64,000 nucleotides of DNA. Source: Ptychodera flava (taxonomy: Eukaryota > Hemichordata > Enteropneusta > Ptychoderidae). Location: contig NC_091938.1 in NCBI RefSeq assembly GCF_041260155.1, positions 15,615,719-15,679,718 on the forward strand. Direction: 5' to 3'. The notes beneath the pieces were generated by a model. The model worked only from the letters and a program-made list of their open reading frames with translations. It searched no databases and was not told the origin of the DNA. Both the position numbers and the translations under genes were made by a program. Numbering within the stretch: the stretch's first letter is position 1; every line of letters begins with the position of its first letter. Shown one piece after another: positions 11,359 through 21,925 of the stretch.

Positions 11359-14300
11359 CTGCAATGCAAAATATGTGAAAAATGAATATGTTAGGATATG
11401 TAGATATATTATGGGTGTCACATGTCGAATAGGATGCGCATATTCTTTTCGAAACATACTCTCATCACTTCTTCACGTATCTTCCTATGATTTCTTAGCC
11501 TGGGTTAGTCTTTTGTGAGTTGATTTGTTTATTTATTTGTCCCCTGTGTATACCCGAATTCATTGAAATCATATGCGTCTCGAAAGTGCAAGACTTAAAC
11601 TTTTGATCAAACTTTCCTAAGTGAAACTTTAAACCTTTCTCTAACAAATAGACTAAAAAAATCTGGGGTCACCGTGCAAAGTTTGGAACTAGCGAAGCAT
11701 ATTACCCTAACATTTTGCGATATTTGAAATTCGAAATGGCCGCCATCCCTGTGTTAATCCTACGGGGGGGGGGGAATTGAATGTTGGATTTTCGAAAAAC
11801 TAACACGGTAAAGGTTTTTCTTTCTTTAAGAGCTTTAAAAGGAACCAACACAAGTGGTAGATCAGAAAAGCATTGTAGAAATTTGAAAATGCGAATATCT
11901 ATCCCCGAGGCGCATTCTACCTTAAGGAAGAACGCACCTCGGGGACAGAATTCGGGCCTTCAAATTTTATCAATTTCCTTCTGACCTACCACTTGTGGGG
12001 GCTCATTTTGAAGCTCTTGGTGAAAGAAAGGTTTTTACCGTCTTAGATTTTCGAAAATCGAAAATTTTATTTTTTCCAATAGAGTTAACACAGGGATGGC
12101 GGCCATTTTGATTTCAAATATCGAGAAATCGCAAGTTATTTGTCTCTCTAGTACCAAAGTTTGCATTGTGACTCCTGATTTTTATTCTTGCTTCGGTAAG
12201 AGACTGGTTGAAAGTTTCACTGAGGAAAGTTTGAGCAAAAGTTTAAGCCTTTCACTTTCGAGGTGCATATTACCTTAACAGCAGAACGCGCTTACACATG
12301 TACACGAGAGGACGTGTAATCCTACACCCAGTGCGAGTAACCACAGAGTACATCTGATCAGTAATATTAATTGTAAATAGACGATTTAGATACCTAAATT
12401 TCTCGAATATGTCAACGGGAACACTTACGTTCACTCTCTTCAATGTTCATATCAGCATTTTCATCATTTGAGTGTGTTTCTTCTGAAAGAAAGGAAGATT
12501 TTCAACATCATGAGAAGAAATCAAAGTATAATGTCATGGCCATAACCGATATAGAAGTGTTCTCCTGTAATTTGATTTGCCACTGGACGTCTAGATTGTC
12601 CGCCTTCATCTGCCGTTTGCCTTCAAATATTCCAGAAAATTGCCTTAAACTGCAGCATAGGGCATTATGCCGCATCACAGCGTCGTTTTTTTACACCTGG
12701 GCTACTTTCTTAGGTGTATCTGATAATTAATATCCCAAAACCTAATCCAGTCCTCCCCAATACACTATTCACTTTCATCAAACTAGCCCTCAATATGAAG
12801 TCTGTCGAGTATTTTAAAACTATGACGTTCAGGTTTCTGTACAGACAACAGGCCATCTTTACCAACAGAGTCACTATCAAGTTGGGTATGTCCTTGCTGG
12901 TCCATATTCTCCGCTGAAATTCACTTATGGGAACGAAACGTACAGTGATGACTCTGATGAATTTGTTATGGGAATTCTTGAGGATAATAGCAGCAGTGAA
13001 ACTGACAACGCAGAAAGCATTTCCCATTACAGTTATAGTGATACTGAACATTTATGAAGGCAGATTACATTGAGAAGGACAGGATTGCAAGTGATTTTGT
13101 GTTTTATCTGGGTTTTTAATCCCCAAGAATGTGATGGTTTTCGTGCGCCCCCTAATATCTCCTTTGATCTATTTCAAAGCGATGTTGACATCATCTACTT
13201 CAAATAGTAACATTTTAACCTATATTAAGGCTACTACGAATAGCAAAGACAGAAATGTATGATTCTTGTAAAGATATTTATTGCAATTCATGAACATGTA
13301 ACGTCAAATATTTAAATTTCCTTAAATTGACTGGTATTTCTAGATGATGGAGATACTTCAGACCCTCTACAATTGATTTCACTGTAATGTTTAGCCCAGC
13401 AAGGGTCTGGTGAGAGAACATCATCTTGTTACAATCCCTCTGAGAGAACTCACCTGACTTTTCATTTACTGAATCAGATTGTTTCCATTCATCAGATAAG
13501 AAACTCATTTAACAAATAGTTCAGTCTGGCATCATTTAAATCTGTACTTTGACATACTTGAAACATAATTTCCTCCAATCATCACGATAAACGTAACTGC
13601 CTTTACGGGAATACACAACCTCGTTCTCAGGTTGTCTTTGTAAATCGTAAATAAAATCATTGCCGGAGATGGTCCATCACGTTTTACGAATTACACCAAC
13701 GCCATTTAAAATGTATATTGAATATCACGTGTCACAGTTGAAATAAGGGAGTGACCAGTGATTTTACTATACATTCGTACTCATTTCTTGACATATTTGA
13801 GTATGTTCTCATGGTTGACGGCAGATTATCAGAATTGGTTAAAGAACGACGCTAACGATATGGGTATGATATGTCTTCAAAATTGTCTAGTCAAGAAACT
13901 ACCTCTAATGATAGGTAAAGGCACCACTGTGTCAATATGAATTACCTCTGTATTGAACACCATTCTGTGTCTTCTAATATGCAAATTATGTGCCATCTAA
14001 GGAAATTGTTTTGTTTAGATAGGTGTAAATGAGGGCAGACTGAGAAGACGATACGATGGTTTCAACCGGGCTCGAACCACAACGCACGGCACCCAATCAC
14101 CTAGCGCAGAGGCCAACAGTCAAAACCGCTCGGCTAAATCGCCACGAACGGTGACAGTGCATGGGTCAATAAAATTTTAAACATACCATAATTGTCAGCA
14201 ACAGCTCCCCTCCTGGATGTCTGGGGATAAAAAAATAACTCGCTGCTATGAAGGAATACAGATATATTTGGAAATCATTTCACTTATTTATGTCTAACAA

Positions 14301-17300
14301 AAATTTGAAATTCACAGATAAAATCATCTTAATTCAATTACTACAAAGTTAAATTGATATTTGCTCATTTGATTGCCTATACAATGCCGCATTTTCAGTA
14401 TAAATTGCAAACAAGAGCAAAACGAAAAAGTGCGAAAATCAAATGTTTATTGTCATGTATCGTGCCTACTTTACCGCGAGTTACAGTTACAGGCTGTCTT
14501 TCACGCTTTTATTTGTACTTGCCATACTTTAAAGTGGCCATCAATATGGCAGCTTCTTTGAGCAGAATTGCAAATTTTTATCGTGCCTTGTGACAAAATT
14601 AAAGACAAACCTTGTTAATTGAAATATAAGCTCTCCTAACAGATTATCTTCCTTGTAGAAGCACATCGATCCAGTAATTTGCTGCAAAGCACATTCAGGA
14701 GTCTCAGAAATTTGTTCAAGTAAGATGACCCAGTGGTTGTCCTGTAGGGGCGGTATGTCTGTTTATTCATCAGTGTCGTCACACGTAACTTTCTTTCCAT
14801 CGCTGGACTTAGCCTACTACAAATTGTGTCACCGTTCTCGATGAAAATGTTACTCGTATACGGAATACCACATCCGATGTAATTTAGATATTTTGGATTT
14901 GTATCGATAGTATCTTCAATCGGTAGTTTTTCCACCAAATCACAAAGCAATGAGCAGTCATCACGTTTGTCTTGAAGCAGGAGTATCTTAATTGAATGGG
15001 GCCCTGATTTAAAGTACGTTGTGATTGCATTTCCTATTTGTGCAGCAGAAGCGGTTATTTTCTCTAAGATTGTCGCGAAAAACCTGAAAAAACGAATAAT
15101 GAAATATCTTATGTGAATATTATAGGTAAACAATAGGTCAACTATGAAAGCTATCGTTGGAGAGGCCCATGTAACAAATACGAACGTTGTTTGTAATTCA
15201 TGTGTAACTAAAAGCTAATCAGAAATTTCCTAAACGTCAACAACTTTTATTTAATTCGATCAGAACTGAGGTCATTTTCACATACATAATATGAACGTAT
15301 CACACAGAAAACTTCACAGATCTAACATAAGCAAATTGGCAAGGCAACTTCACATATGCAAATTTCAAAATTATTTACTCAAAGTTATGTAAAATGGCCC
15401 AAGGCCACCTACAAATCAGATTTGAAACTATTTGACCTACTTTGCAGAAGTTGTTTTACTAAAATATAAGTATTGGTCCAAAAATTCTCATGCGCATTAT
15501 AACTTCTTCACCAAAATAAGGTACGTAGGGGTACCAACAAACCATTATCAGCTCTGTCATTTAAAAAAAATAATTCAATCCCTAGGAATATACACAAATT
15601 TAATTATTATGTAAAAAACGCTTCTGTAGACAAAAGTATTTCACCACACATGGAAACATTAGCCCCCCCCCCCTCCCGACATTTGCATATTCGAATAAAA
15701 CCATCATCTAAACTAATTTGAATGAGATCATCCCTATCGGTCCTAAGGTTGTATACGCCTCGAAAGAGAAAGACATAAACTTTTCTCAAACTTTCCTTAA
15801 AGAAACTTTCAGACATTCTCTTACCAAATTATGAATGAAAACCAGGTGCCATCGTGCAAATCTGGTACATCGGAAACAAATTACCAAACATTTACTGATA
15901 TTTTGAATTCAAATGGCCACCATCCCCGTATAAACTCTATAGGAGAATATAATTTCGATATTTTGGAAAAAAAATAGACTGGACAAACGTTCTTTCTTCA
16001 AGCGCTTTAAAATGAGCCCTCACAAGTATATAGTTAAGCATAAGAGTATGTAAAAACATTGGGAGTCTGAATATTTGTCTCCGAGATGCATTCTGCCTTC
16101 ACAATGATTCAAAGCTATCTGACATGAGAAATTGGAGAAGAAGATTTTAGAGTATGTTTCCAGGAACGTGAAGAAAATGGTTCATTCAAATGCATGTGCA
16201 GATTAAGTGATTTGTTACAATGCTGATGTACCGCTGTGGAGACAAAATTCAGCTTTATGATTTATGTGATTTGCATGTTTTCCCCAAATCAGGCAAAAAA
16301 TCATCATACACATCCAAACGAAATTTCAAGGTAGTGGCTGGATCTCATTTCAAGATAATCCGTCCGTCTCTGTGTACCTTATCCGATCAGAATAGCTCCC
16401 CATTCCATGTTGTTCATGCGTAAAGCTAGTGGGCGCTAAAATATCTCTGCCCCTTAAGTATCATTATTGTCCGTATCATGTAGAATATTTACAACATAAG
16501 TACGAAGAAAAAAGTATCAACGATTACAGATAAAACCAGTCCCTCATAAGATTGTGCTCACCCACTCAGAGAGTCTGTAGTTACTTTAATTATACCATCA
16601 ACAACCGTATGTTGTACTTCATTGGTTACGTCTCGCCAGTTATCATTGCAGAGTTCATCTTTGGCTATACGCAGCTGCAAATCACCTGGTGATACACGCG
16701 GTATATCAGGTGGCAAGGGAATCGACAGAACCAAGGCCGTTTAAGATGCAACTTTCTTTTAGCATTTCCTCTGTTGACATACACTATGGGAGAAACTGAA
16801 GCATCTACAAGGTCATTTAGATCGTCATTTGTCACAAAGACATCGCTCAGGAGGTAGGAATCAACATTATGTACCTTTAAGGCAATATACAGAAAAATAT
16901 AGTATCGTTAGTTTTACTTCTTATATGTTTTTTTTTCGAAATTCCAAGCTCACATTAAAACACAGACATTGCATCTCACCGTCTTACTTTTCGAGAACTT
17001 GTATGAAATATTTAGTAGCTGAATATTATAATTAAATCATGCTTATAAAAATTTGGTGTAACGTGTTTGACTCATGTGGTGTTTTACTGTTTCAGGAAAT
17101 CTTAGTGTAATTCTTGGGATATCACTTTGTGGTGTAATCATGCAAACTGCCTCTACTTTTTCGACCTAATGTTATGGGTTACGGATGGGTATGATTGCGA
17201 TTATTTTCATCACCCATCTGTTGATAGACCACCAAAATGCCTATTTAAGTCCAGAAAGCCTTAGTTATTCCTATTCAGACTCATAAAGACAAATACATAT

Positions 17301-18679
17301 GGTGTACAAATAGGTTCATGTACTCCACATCAATATAGGTTGTCTCGTCAAATGTATCCTTCGGCACTTCGATTGAAACATCTTTATTTGTACGAGATCT
17401 GAGAGTGCCTCCCTGTTTGTAAACTTTGAAAGTATCCTGGTAGGGTTTTGAAACAGCGAGGAACAATGACAGGTTGCTCACTTCAACTACAACATACCCG
17501 TCCTCCTGAGAAAAAAGAAGAAAACTGTAAAGAGTCTTGTATTATTGTATATCATACAAACTCAAAGAGCTGTCCATACCAGGAGATTTGATATTCATGT
17601 ATATTTAAAATTTGAATGCAAGATTCATTTTCGCTTTTGCCATAATCTGATTGAATTTAGCTTTACATAAATCATTCGTTTCCCTTCATCTGACCGTCTA
17701 CTGCAGGCGGTCTTGTTGACATATTTGGTATATTTGAAACTATCCTCGAAAAGGTTAAGCTCCGCTTCAATGTATTGCTTTTGCCTTGCAGCGATGAAAA
17801 AGAGCAAGCGGCACAGTCCTGTCCTTTTTGTTTTGCAAGTTAGCGACAGAAAAATGGTTGTCGTTACCCTGGAACAGCTGTTACAGACACCCATACATTG
17901 TTGCTTCATAGCAGAGATTTGTTTCTTTCATCAATATCGATCTACACCATTATTTGAAAGGACAATGATTTGTATTGCAAAACAATCTTCTCCAAAACCC
18001 TCTTGCACGTCGACACACTGTAGTCAGTATGAGTTAGAAAGTCTGAAATTTCACCTGGTCGTACCTTAATTGCGGAAAAATTGTCACACACCTCATTAAA
18101 GTCTGAAATAAGGCATCATTTCGTTCATTTTAATGTTCTGACATCGAGGGAAGATTTACTTGAGTTTAAAGATTTGAATTCAAACCGTCAAGCTGGACCT
18201 TATTTGAACAAGCAACGGGTCCGGGTGTCATAGCACTAAACTCTCACATATTTAAAGTACAGGATGAGCAATGATCAGTCGTAGCACCGGACAAAAGTAT
18301 TTTTGACCGAGGCTTCTTGGCTGGATACCTCTTTTAAACGTTATCATATTATTAACGTAGTATGTAAAGTGGTGTTTAAAAACTTACCACTGCCATTTCT
18401 AGCTCATCCCAAATTTCACCATCGTCACTTTCTAAGATTTGAAGTATTCTATCAAAGGGCCCTACATTTAGGCACTTCATCATCAGGCGTATTGGTTTCT
18501 TTGAATTGACGATTTTGTGGTGTGAATTCAATTACATCGGATTGATAGCACTGATACTCTTGGAGAGACGGCCGATTGATATTTTTCCCGCTGATGATGA
18601 CATTAAAGTCAATGTCTTCTAGAGACCCAGGTGGAACTTGGAGGACAAATCCACATGGCAGTTGATAGCGTTGGGGTAT
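11051..18679 (-). CDS. ZU5-UPA-DED death-fold signalling protein (gene extent, 5' end not found)
   Basis: Seven minus-strand exons can be chained: 18388-18679, 17324-17505, 16562-16845, 14611-15083, about 13450-13643, 12429-12482 and 11051-11358. The last four junctions among them agree in phase. Reading order gives a first ZU5-like segment, a second ZU5 segment, a UPA domain, a linker and a C-terminal death effector domain. Tandem ZU5 plus UPA plus a death-fold domain is the layout of PIDD1; UNC5CL and ankyrins share ZU5-UPA. Those proteins act as cytoplasmic scaffolds that recruit partners through their death domain; here a DED replaces the DD, which would point to caspase-8/FADD-type partners (inference). 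The HFS autocleavage motif of PIDD1 is not seen (NLS at the equivalent site). About five frame slips occur across roughly 1.5 kb of coding sequence. Upstream exons (PIDD1 has leucine-rich repeats) were not identified. Confidence 0.62.
11575..11935 (-). mobile_element. MITE family A, copy 3 (head-to-head pair, left member)
   Basis: Outer end 'tctcgaaagtgcaagactt', inner end '...ccgaggcgcattctacctta'. Internal 'gaaatggccgccatccctg' and 'aagtggtagatcagaaaagc' match the other copies. Contains a run of 10 G at about 11765. Confidence 0.8.
11930..12277 (+). mobile_element. MITE family A, copy 4 (head-to-head pair, right member)
   Basis: Begins 'aaggaagaacgcacctcggg' and ends 'ctttcgaggtgcatattacc', giving clear terminal inverted repeats. 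With copy 3 it forms a roughly 700-bp palindrome centred near 11933. It sits in the intron between the exons at 11358 and 12429. Confidence 0.82.
12429..12482 (-). CDS. exon: short acidic linker of the ZU5-UPA-DED gene
   Basis: 54-nt exon between acceptor 'ctttctttcag' and donor 'gtaagtg'. Encodes ETHSNDENADMNIEESE, an acidic linker just before the DED. Phase fits both neighbours: G|AA with the upstream exon and C|AG with the DED exon. Confidence 0.6.
12833..13057 (+). CDS. candidate last exon of an unknown + strand gene
   Basis: After a possible acceptor 'gacgttcag' an open frame of 74 codons runs to TGA at 13057. It starts VSVQTTGHLYQQSHYQVGYV and ends in an acidic, Ser-rich tail (DDSDEFVMGILEDNSSSETD, ending SDTEHL). 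The composition looks coding and the opposite strand does not. No family recognised. It lies within an intron of the minus-strand ZU5-UPA-DED gene, so it would be a nested or overlapping gene. Confidence 0.35.
   Translation, partial: VSVQTTGHLYQQSHYQVGYVLAGPYSPLKFTYGNETYSDDSDEFVMGILEDNSSSETDNAESISHYSYSDTEHL
13450..13643 (-). CDS. exon: linker region of the ZU5-UPA-DED gene
   Basis: Upstream acceptor 'tttacaaag' gives AG|A in phase with the exon at 14611 (LTRQPENEVVYSRKGSYVY). The downstream end is at donor 'gtgagttc', with EKS|E in phase with the exon at 12429. Protein-like sequence (RDDWRKL, STDLNDARLNYLLNEFL, SDEWKQSDSVNE) appears in three frames in turn, so two slips are present in about 190 bp. 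No domain assigned. Confidence 0.45.
14056..14151 (-). repeat. tRNA-derived SINE head (type II tRNA-like)
   Basis: On the minus strand a tRNA-like block reads GGCGATTTAGCCGAGCGGTT (A box TAGCCGAGCGG), then about 50 nt, then GGTTCGAGCCCGGTTGAAAC (B box GGTTCGAGCC). The long A-B spacing and GCCGAGCGG resemble Leu/Ser tRNAs. Arms do not pair well enough for a working tRNA, so a SINE promoter head or a tRNA relic is likelier. Confidence 0.55.
14611..15083 (-). CDS. exon: UPA domain, C-terminal half
   Basis: Acceptor 'ttttttcag' with GG|G joining the UPA exon at 16562 as SLSG|FFATILEK. The encoded part includes AQIGNAITTYFKSGPHSIKI, LLLQDKRDD, LCDLVEKLP and NPKYLNYIGCGIPYTSNIF, which follows the pattern of UPA domains in PIDD/UNC5 proteins. 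After a frame change near 14740 the sequence goes on as DNHWVILLEQISETPECALQ and GELIFQLTR before donor 'gtttgt'. Confidence 0.62.
15084..15745. other. intron, nothing recognised apart from a C-run
   Basis: Intron sequence between the UPA exons; a run of 10 C sits at about 15663-15672. Confidence 0.5.
15750..16095 (-). mobile_element. MITE family A, copy 5
   Basis: Outer end 'gtatacgcctcgaaagag', inner end 'tgtctccgagatgcattctg'. Internal 'caaatggccaccatccccg' and 'gctttaaaatgagccc' match the family. It lies within an intron of the ZU5-UPA-DED gene. Confidence 0.78.
16562..16845 (-). CDS. exon: end of ZU5 and start of UPA domain
   Basis: After acceptor 'cctcctgag' the frame encodes DVFVTNDDLNDLVDASVSPI followed by VYVNRG, close to the 'SPIVYV' boundary found between ZU5 and UPA. 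After a slip near 16735 it continues LVLSIPLPPDIPRVSPGDLQ, DNWRDVTNEVQHTVVDGIIK and VTTDSLSG, which matches the 'LPLP...W.DIT..V...v.FkV.HFSG' pattern of UPA domains. Donor 'gtgagc'. Confidence 0.65.
17160..17206 (+). mobile_element. tiny tail relic of the Penelope-like element
   Basis: About 44 bp here ('gacctaatgttat...' through 'gattgcgattatttt') match 61905-61949 at about 88 percent. That stretch is at the end of the first Penelope-like copy, so this looks like a 3'-end remnant of a severely truncated insertion in an intron. Confidence 0.5.
17324..17505 (-). CDS. exon: second ZU5 domain
   Basis: Acceptor 'ttttttctcag'. Encodes EDGYVVVEVSNLSLFLAVSK, then PYQDTFKVYKQGGTLRSRTN and DVSIEVPKDTFDE. 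The GGTL...V.I.VP pattern is the usual start of a ZU5 domain, and xLSxFxxVSKPxxDTF is the segment that precedes ZU5-2 in PIDD1. The PIDD1 HFS cleavage site is NLS here. The donor (GA|gtacat) is weak. Confidence 0.62.
18388..18679 (-). CDS. exon: first ZU5-like segment
   Basis: Acceptor 'ttgacctag', donor 'gtaagt'. Encodes IPQRYQLPCGFVLQVPPGSL followed by EDIDFNVIISGKNINRPSL, a ZU5-like start (vPPGsL), and after a slip near 18455 VGPFDRILQILESDDGEIWD. I take this as ZU5-1 of a PIDD1-like tandem, less secure than ZU5-2. Confidence 0.5.
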
Positions 18680-18699
18680 CTAGGTCAAGAAAATTCGAA

Positions 18700-19520
18700 T
18701 ATATTATGTCGTTTCGTTTTGCTAAAACAATATTTTTCGGAACTACAGGTGTAACAGTATTGGTAGGTTCCTAAGGGTACTTTAACTTTAACCTGTAAAA
18801 ATTGTTGTCACAGTGACTCATTTTTGAGCTTTTTTCTCTTTCTTATTCAGGACATCATATTTTTCAAAAAATGCTATATAGTTCAACAGTTTTTCAATTT
18901 AGTTTACAGGTTGCTAAGTATGTCTGCGTTGTGCTTTGTGAAATTTACAATGAACTTGCATGCATGCTTTTCTACTTTTATTTGGAAAAAGTCCAGATAT
19001 TCCTGATTAAGTTATTTCCATATTCTTATTCGTTTTTCACCACCAAAAATCATATGACACAGAAGGCATAAAAGTCTTACTTAGATTTCCACTACTCTTG
19101 CTTCTTATACTAACATTACTTTCCGTTTCTACTTCCGACAGCAAATTCAATACTCAGCATTTAGCTTTGTCAATGAATGCGCACAACATGAGAGATCAGA
19201 TCAGTAAAAGTAAAAATGAAGCTTGTACTTGGTACTCAGAAAAGAAATTTCAAGGGCAATAAAATTCTCACACATTAGTCGAAAATATCGGGCTTTTTAA
19301 AGTTACGAGTAACCCTTCAAGAGTGCTTTTTATTGTATGATACTCATGGCTTTAAAGTGATTAAACTATTAAAAGGTATACGCTACGCAATTCACCACAT
19401 ACCATTTTGCGGATATATGATTATTTCACTCACAATAAGCAGTATGCACACTCTTTGAGAAGTCTCACTTGGCATAATATGTAAAATGTTGGCAAGGCAA
19501 GTACAAACTGATGAAATATC
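18700..19520. other. non-coding DNA, nothing recognised
   Basis: AT-rich; the open frames at 18824-19071 overlap each other in two phases and show no domain. Confidence 0.45.
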
Positions 19521-19525
19521 CATAC

Positions 19526-19714
19526 CACGTTATTCCGTTGCCGATCATCTTCTTTTCCTGGTGAAGTGTCTAAAATAAGGTAGCGATCTCGTTCCTTTTC
19601 TCTTTCTATTTTCTCACGACGATAAGCGGGGCTTCCCTCCGCTCAGCCCACTTAAGCTCGCTGTGCATGTCTGTGTACTCACCGTGTTGAAACGACTTCG
19701 GCTGTTTTAATCCC
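19526..19714 (-). pseudogene. orphan HELZ-type CCCH zinc-finger exon
   Basis: Close relative of the HELZ2-like exon at 46424-46611: same length within 1 bp, the same acceptor and donor positions (acag / gtatgg), and similar flanking intron bases. It reads GLKQPKSFQHGEYTDMHSEL where the other has ELKQPKSCPYGECTYAHSEE, so two zinc-binding Cys are Phe and Tyr. After a frame change it continues SPAYRREKIEREKERDRYLI, parallel to SPYRRMKIKRAKEQDVYSF. No other exon of a second HELZ2 copy was found nearby. It could be a relic of a tandem duplication or an exon of an unrecognised gene. Confidence 0.65.
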
Positions 19715-19719
19715 CTGTA

Positions 19720-20480
19720 AGTTAAGAAGTACGGCGACTTGTATGTGAAACAAGTGATACTAACAATGAAACAATTTGAAATGCAATGTTAATCTTAACA
19801 GACTTTGAGAAAACCAGCAAACAACATGCACCATAAATCACATTATAGGGAACTTTTACGTTCATTTACATTGATGTATAAATGAACAATTTCCTGCATC
19901 CGTAAAAGCTACAGTCAGAAAATATCTTCGTACTTTGACATTATTTAAATGCTTAAAAGTAGTACTGCAGCGACATTATGTGAAAACAATGCTGAAGTTC
20001 TCAATCGTCCATACTTATTCAAAATATTTGAAGACTCTACAAAATAAAATCGATGGAAGTTACTTTCCGCTCAACTCATACATGCAAACGCATTTTACTG
20101 CAAGACAACTGAAAACGACAGATAACATGTCGTGGGCTCGATCTTACTCGAAAGATATTATGGTAACATCAAGTAAGTTAGCGCCACCAAACGATGCAAT
20201 GACTCACTACGTACAGCTGTTGTTATGTGTCATTTGTCAACGATTAAGGGAACAAGCATTCTAAACGGCAAAGGGCACCGGAAGAGAAAATGGGGGCGAA
20301 AAAAAAACAGAATGTAAGGGGGGCGTAAATGGGAGCCTCCAACTTTTTCTCTCCATACAAATCATACCAATAATCCACTCTAACTGGGCAGAAAAACAAA
20401 TCTTTCATAAATCTGTATTCTGGTGCTATCAATGAAACAGCTGTGTGTCATTGCCTGATTATCATTTATAGTTTGAACTT
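19720..20480. other. non-coding DNA, nothing recognised
   Basis: An open frame at 19935-20264 has no recognisable domain and no clear splice or start context. Confidence 0.4.
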
Positions 20481-20489
20481 GTCAACAGT

Positions 20490-21072
20490 GAAATGCTGAC
20501 TGTCAAAGTGTAGTAATGAGAATACCAAAGTCTAATTTCCTGTACACATTTCCAACTCAAACACTATTTTCTACTGAAATACATTCATATCAGTTTTCAA
20601 AGATTCATAAATGCACAGATATTGCCAGTTTTGATTGGGAAAAAATGATAGCACCATATGATAGACAACCATGTATACTGAAATGACACTTTAGGGTGAA
20701 ATTCCAAAGGATACTTTCTTGTAAACAATTGCCCTCTAGATAATCATATTCTGGTGAAGTACATTCATATCAGTTTTCAAAAATACATAAATGCACAGAT
20801 ATCATCAGTTTTGTATTGGAAGACATTGCTCATATTTTGCGCCATAGACAACCATTTTACTGAAATGAATTTTTGGCATAATTCCAAAATCGAGTTTCTT
20901 GCATACATATACACTTCTAATAACCATATCTTAGTGAAGTACATTCCTGTCAATCGTCAAACAAAAATAAATGCACAGATACATTAAGATTTGTGTGGAA
21001 ATAATATTGTTCATAGTTTGCACCATAGACAATCACATATAGTGAAAGCCGACTTTCAGGTGAAAATTCAGT
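20490..21072. repeat. tandem array, ~180-bp monomer, about 3-4 units (satellite B, second locus)
   Basis: Units share 'cataaatgcacagatat', 'cagttttgtattgga', 'atagacaacca', 'gtgaaattccaaa' and 'tttcttg' with the array at 7545. Here no inverted repeats flank the array. Confidence 0.78.
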
Positions 21073-21920
21073 GATATTTGATTTGATTTGATTTTTTAGC
21101 ACTTTAAAGAAAACCATTCAATACAACAAGAAAAACGACAAACACACATACGGACAAGTTAAAAAACTTATTAACATTGTGGTCCCTCAAAAAACCTCTT
21201 GTATAAATTGCGCTTTAAGGTAGAACCACAGAGTAACATACACAGAGTGGCAACACCTATTGTTTAAGGCGTGAAGCGGTTACGTAAGCAATCCATGTTT
21301 GCCTCGCCTCACGAAGCTCTTGGCTCTCTTTTCCGAAGAGTGCCGACCATGCACCCTTCGGTAATTTTCGGATTTTCACCAATTGTTAAGCGAAAGTATG
21401 TTCGACAAAGTTTGTGTTGTTGTTGTCGTGTGGTGCTGATCGGAATTGATGTGCTGGCAAAAACGGGAGTGTTTTGAGCTTCAGGAAAGTGGGTTTTACC
21501 GTTTTAAAAATTCCTCTCATATTTTTATGAATATATAATGAGTGTGTTTGAACAAAATTTGAAAGTCTTTTATCGATACTGTCTGGTTTTACTCAATGGC
21601 TTACGGTCAGTCATACCGTCTTTTACACGTGCGTCAAGAAAGGACATGTTTATGAAACTGCTGGCGTGTTATGTTTTGATTGGCGTGAAGCAGTGTTTCT
21701 GGCCTGAGAGCTCACAAAGTAACTATGGTTGCTACGCGACTGGCAGTACGATGCCATCTCGTCGTATGTTTCGCATAATCTCGTGTAATTATCAACCACA
21801 AACAAAGCCTCCAAAAAGTTTAACACCTTTGAAGCTCATTTTAATATGAAAAGCCAATAGTCTACCGAGACGACCATGGAACAAAAGGCATGCAAGTGTT
21901 GCCACTCTGTTTATGTTACT
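21073..21920. other. non-coding DNA, nothing recognised
   Basis: Open frames at 21271-21477 and 21538-21849 have no recognisable domain. Confidence 0.4.
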
Positions 21921-21925
21921 CTGTG

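Noticed and set aside
12710-13051. 113-codon minus-strand open frame
   Set aside because: Hydrophobic shadow of the more protein-like plus-strand candidate exon at 12833-13057.
14056-14151. Functional tRNA-Leu or tRNA-Ser gene
   Set aside because: A and B boxes are good but acceptor and anticodon stems do not pair convincingly; SINE head preferred.
19935-20264. 109-codon plus-strand open frame
   Set aside because: No domain, no clear start or splice context, composition like the surrounding AT-rich DNA.
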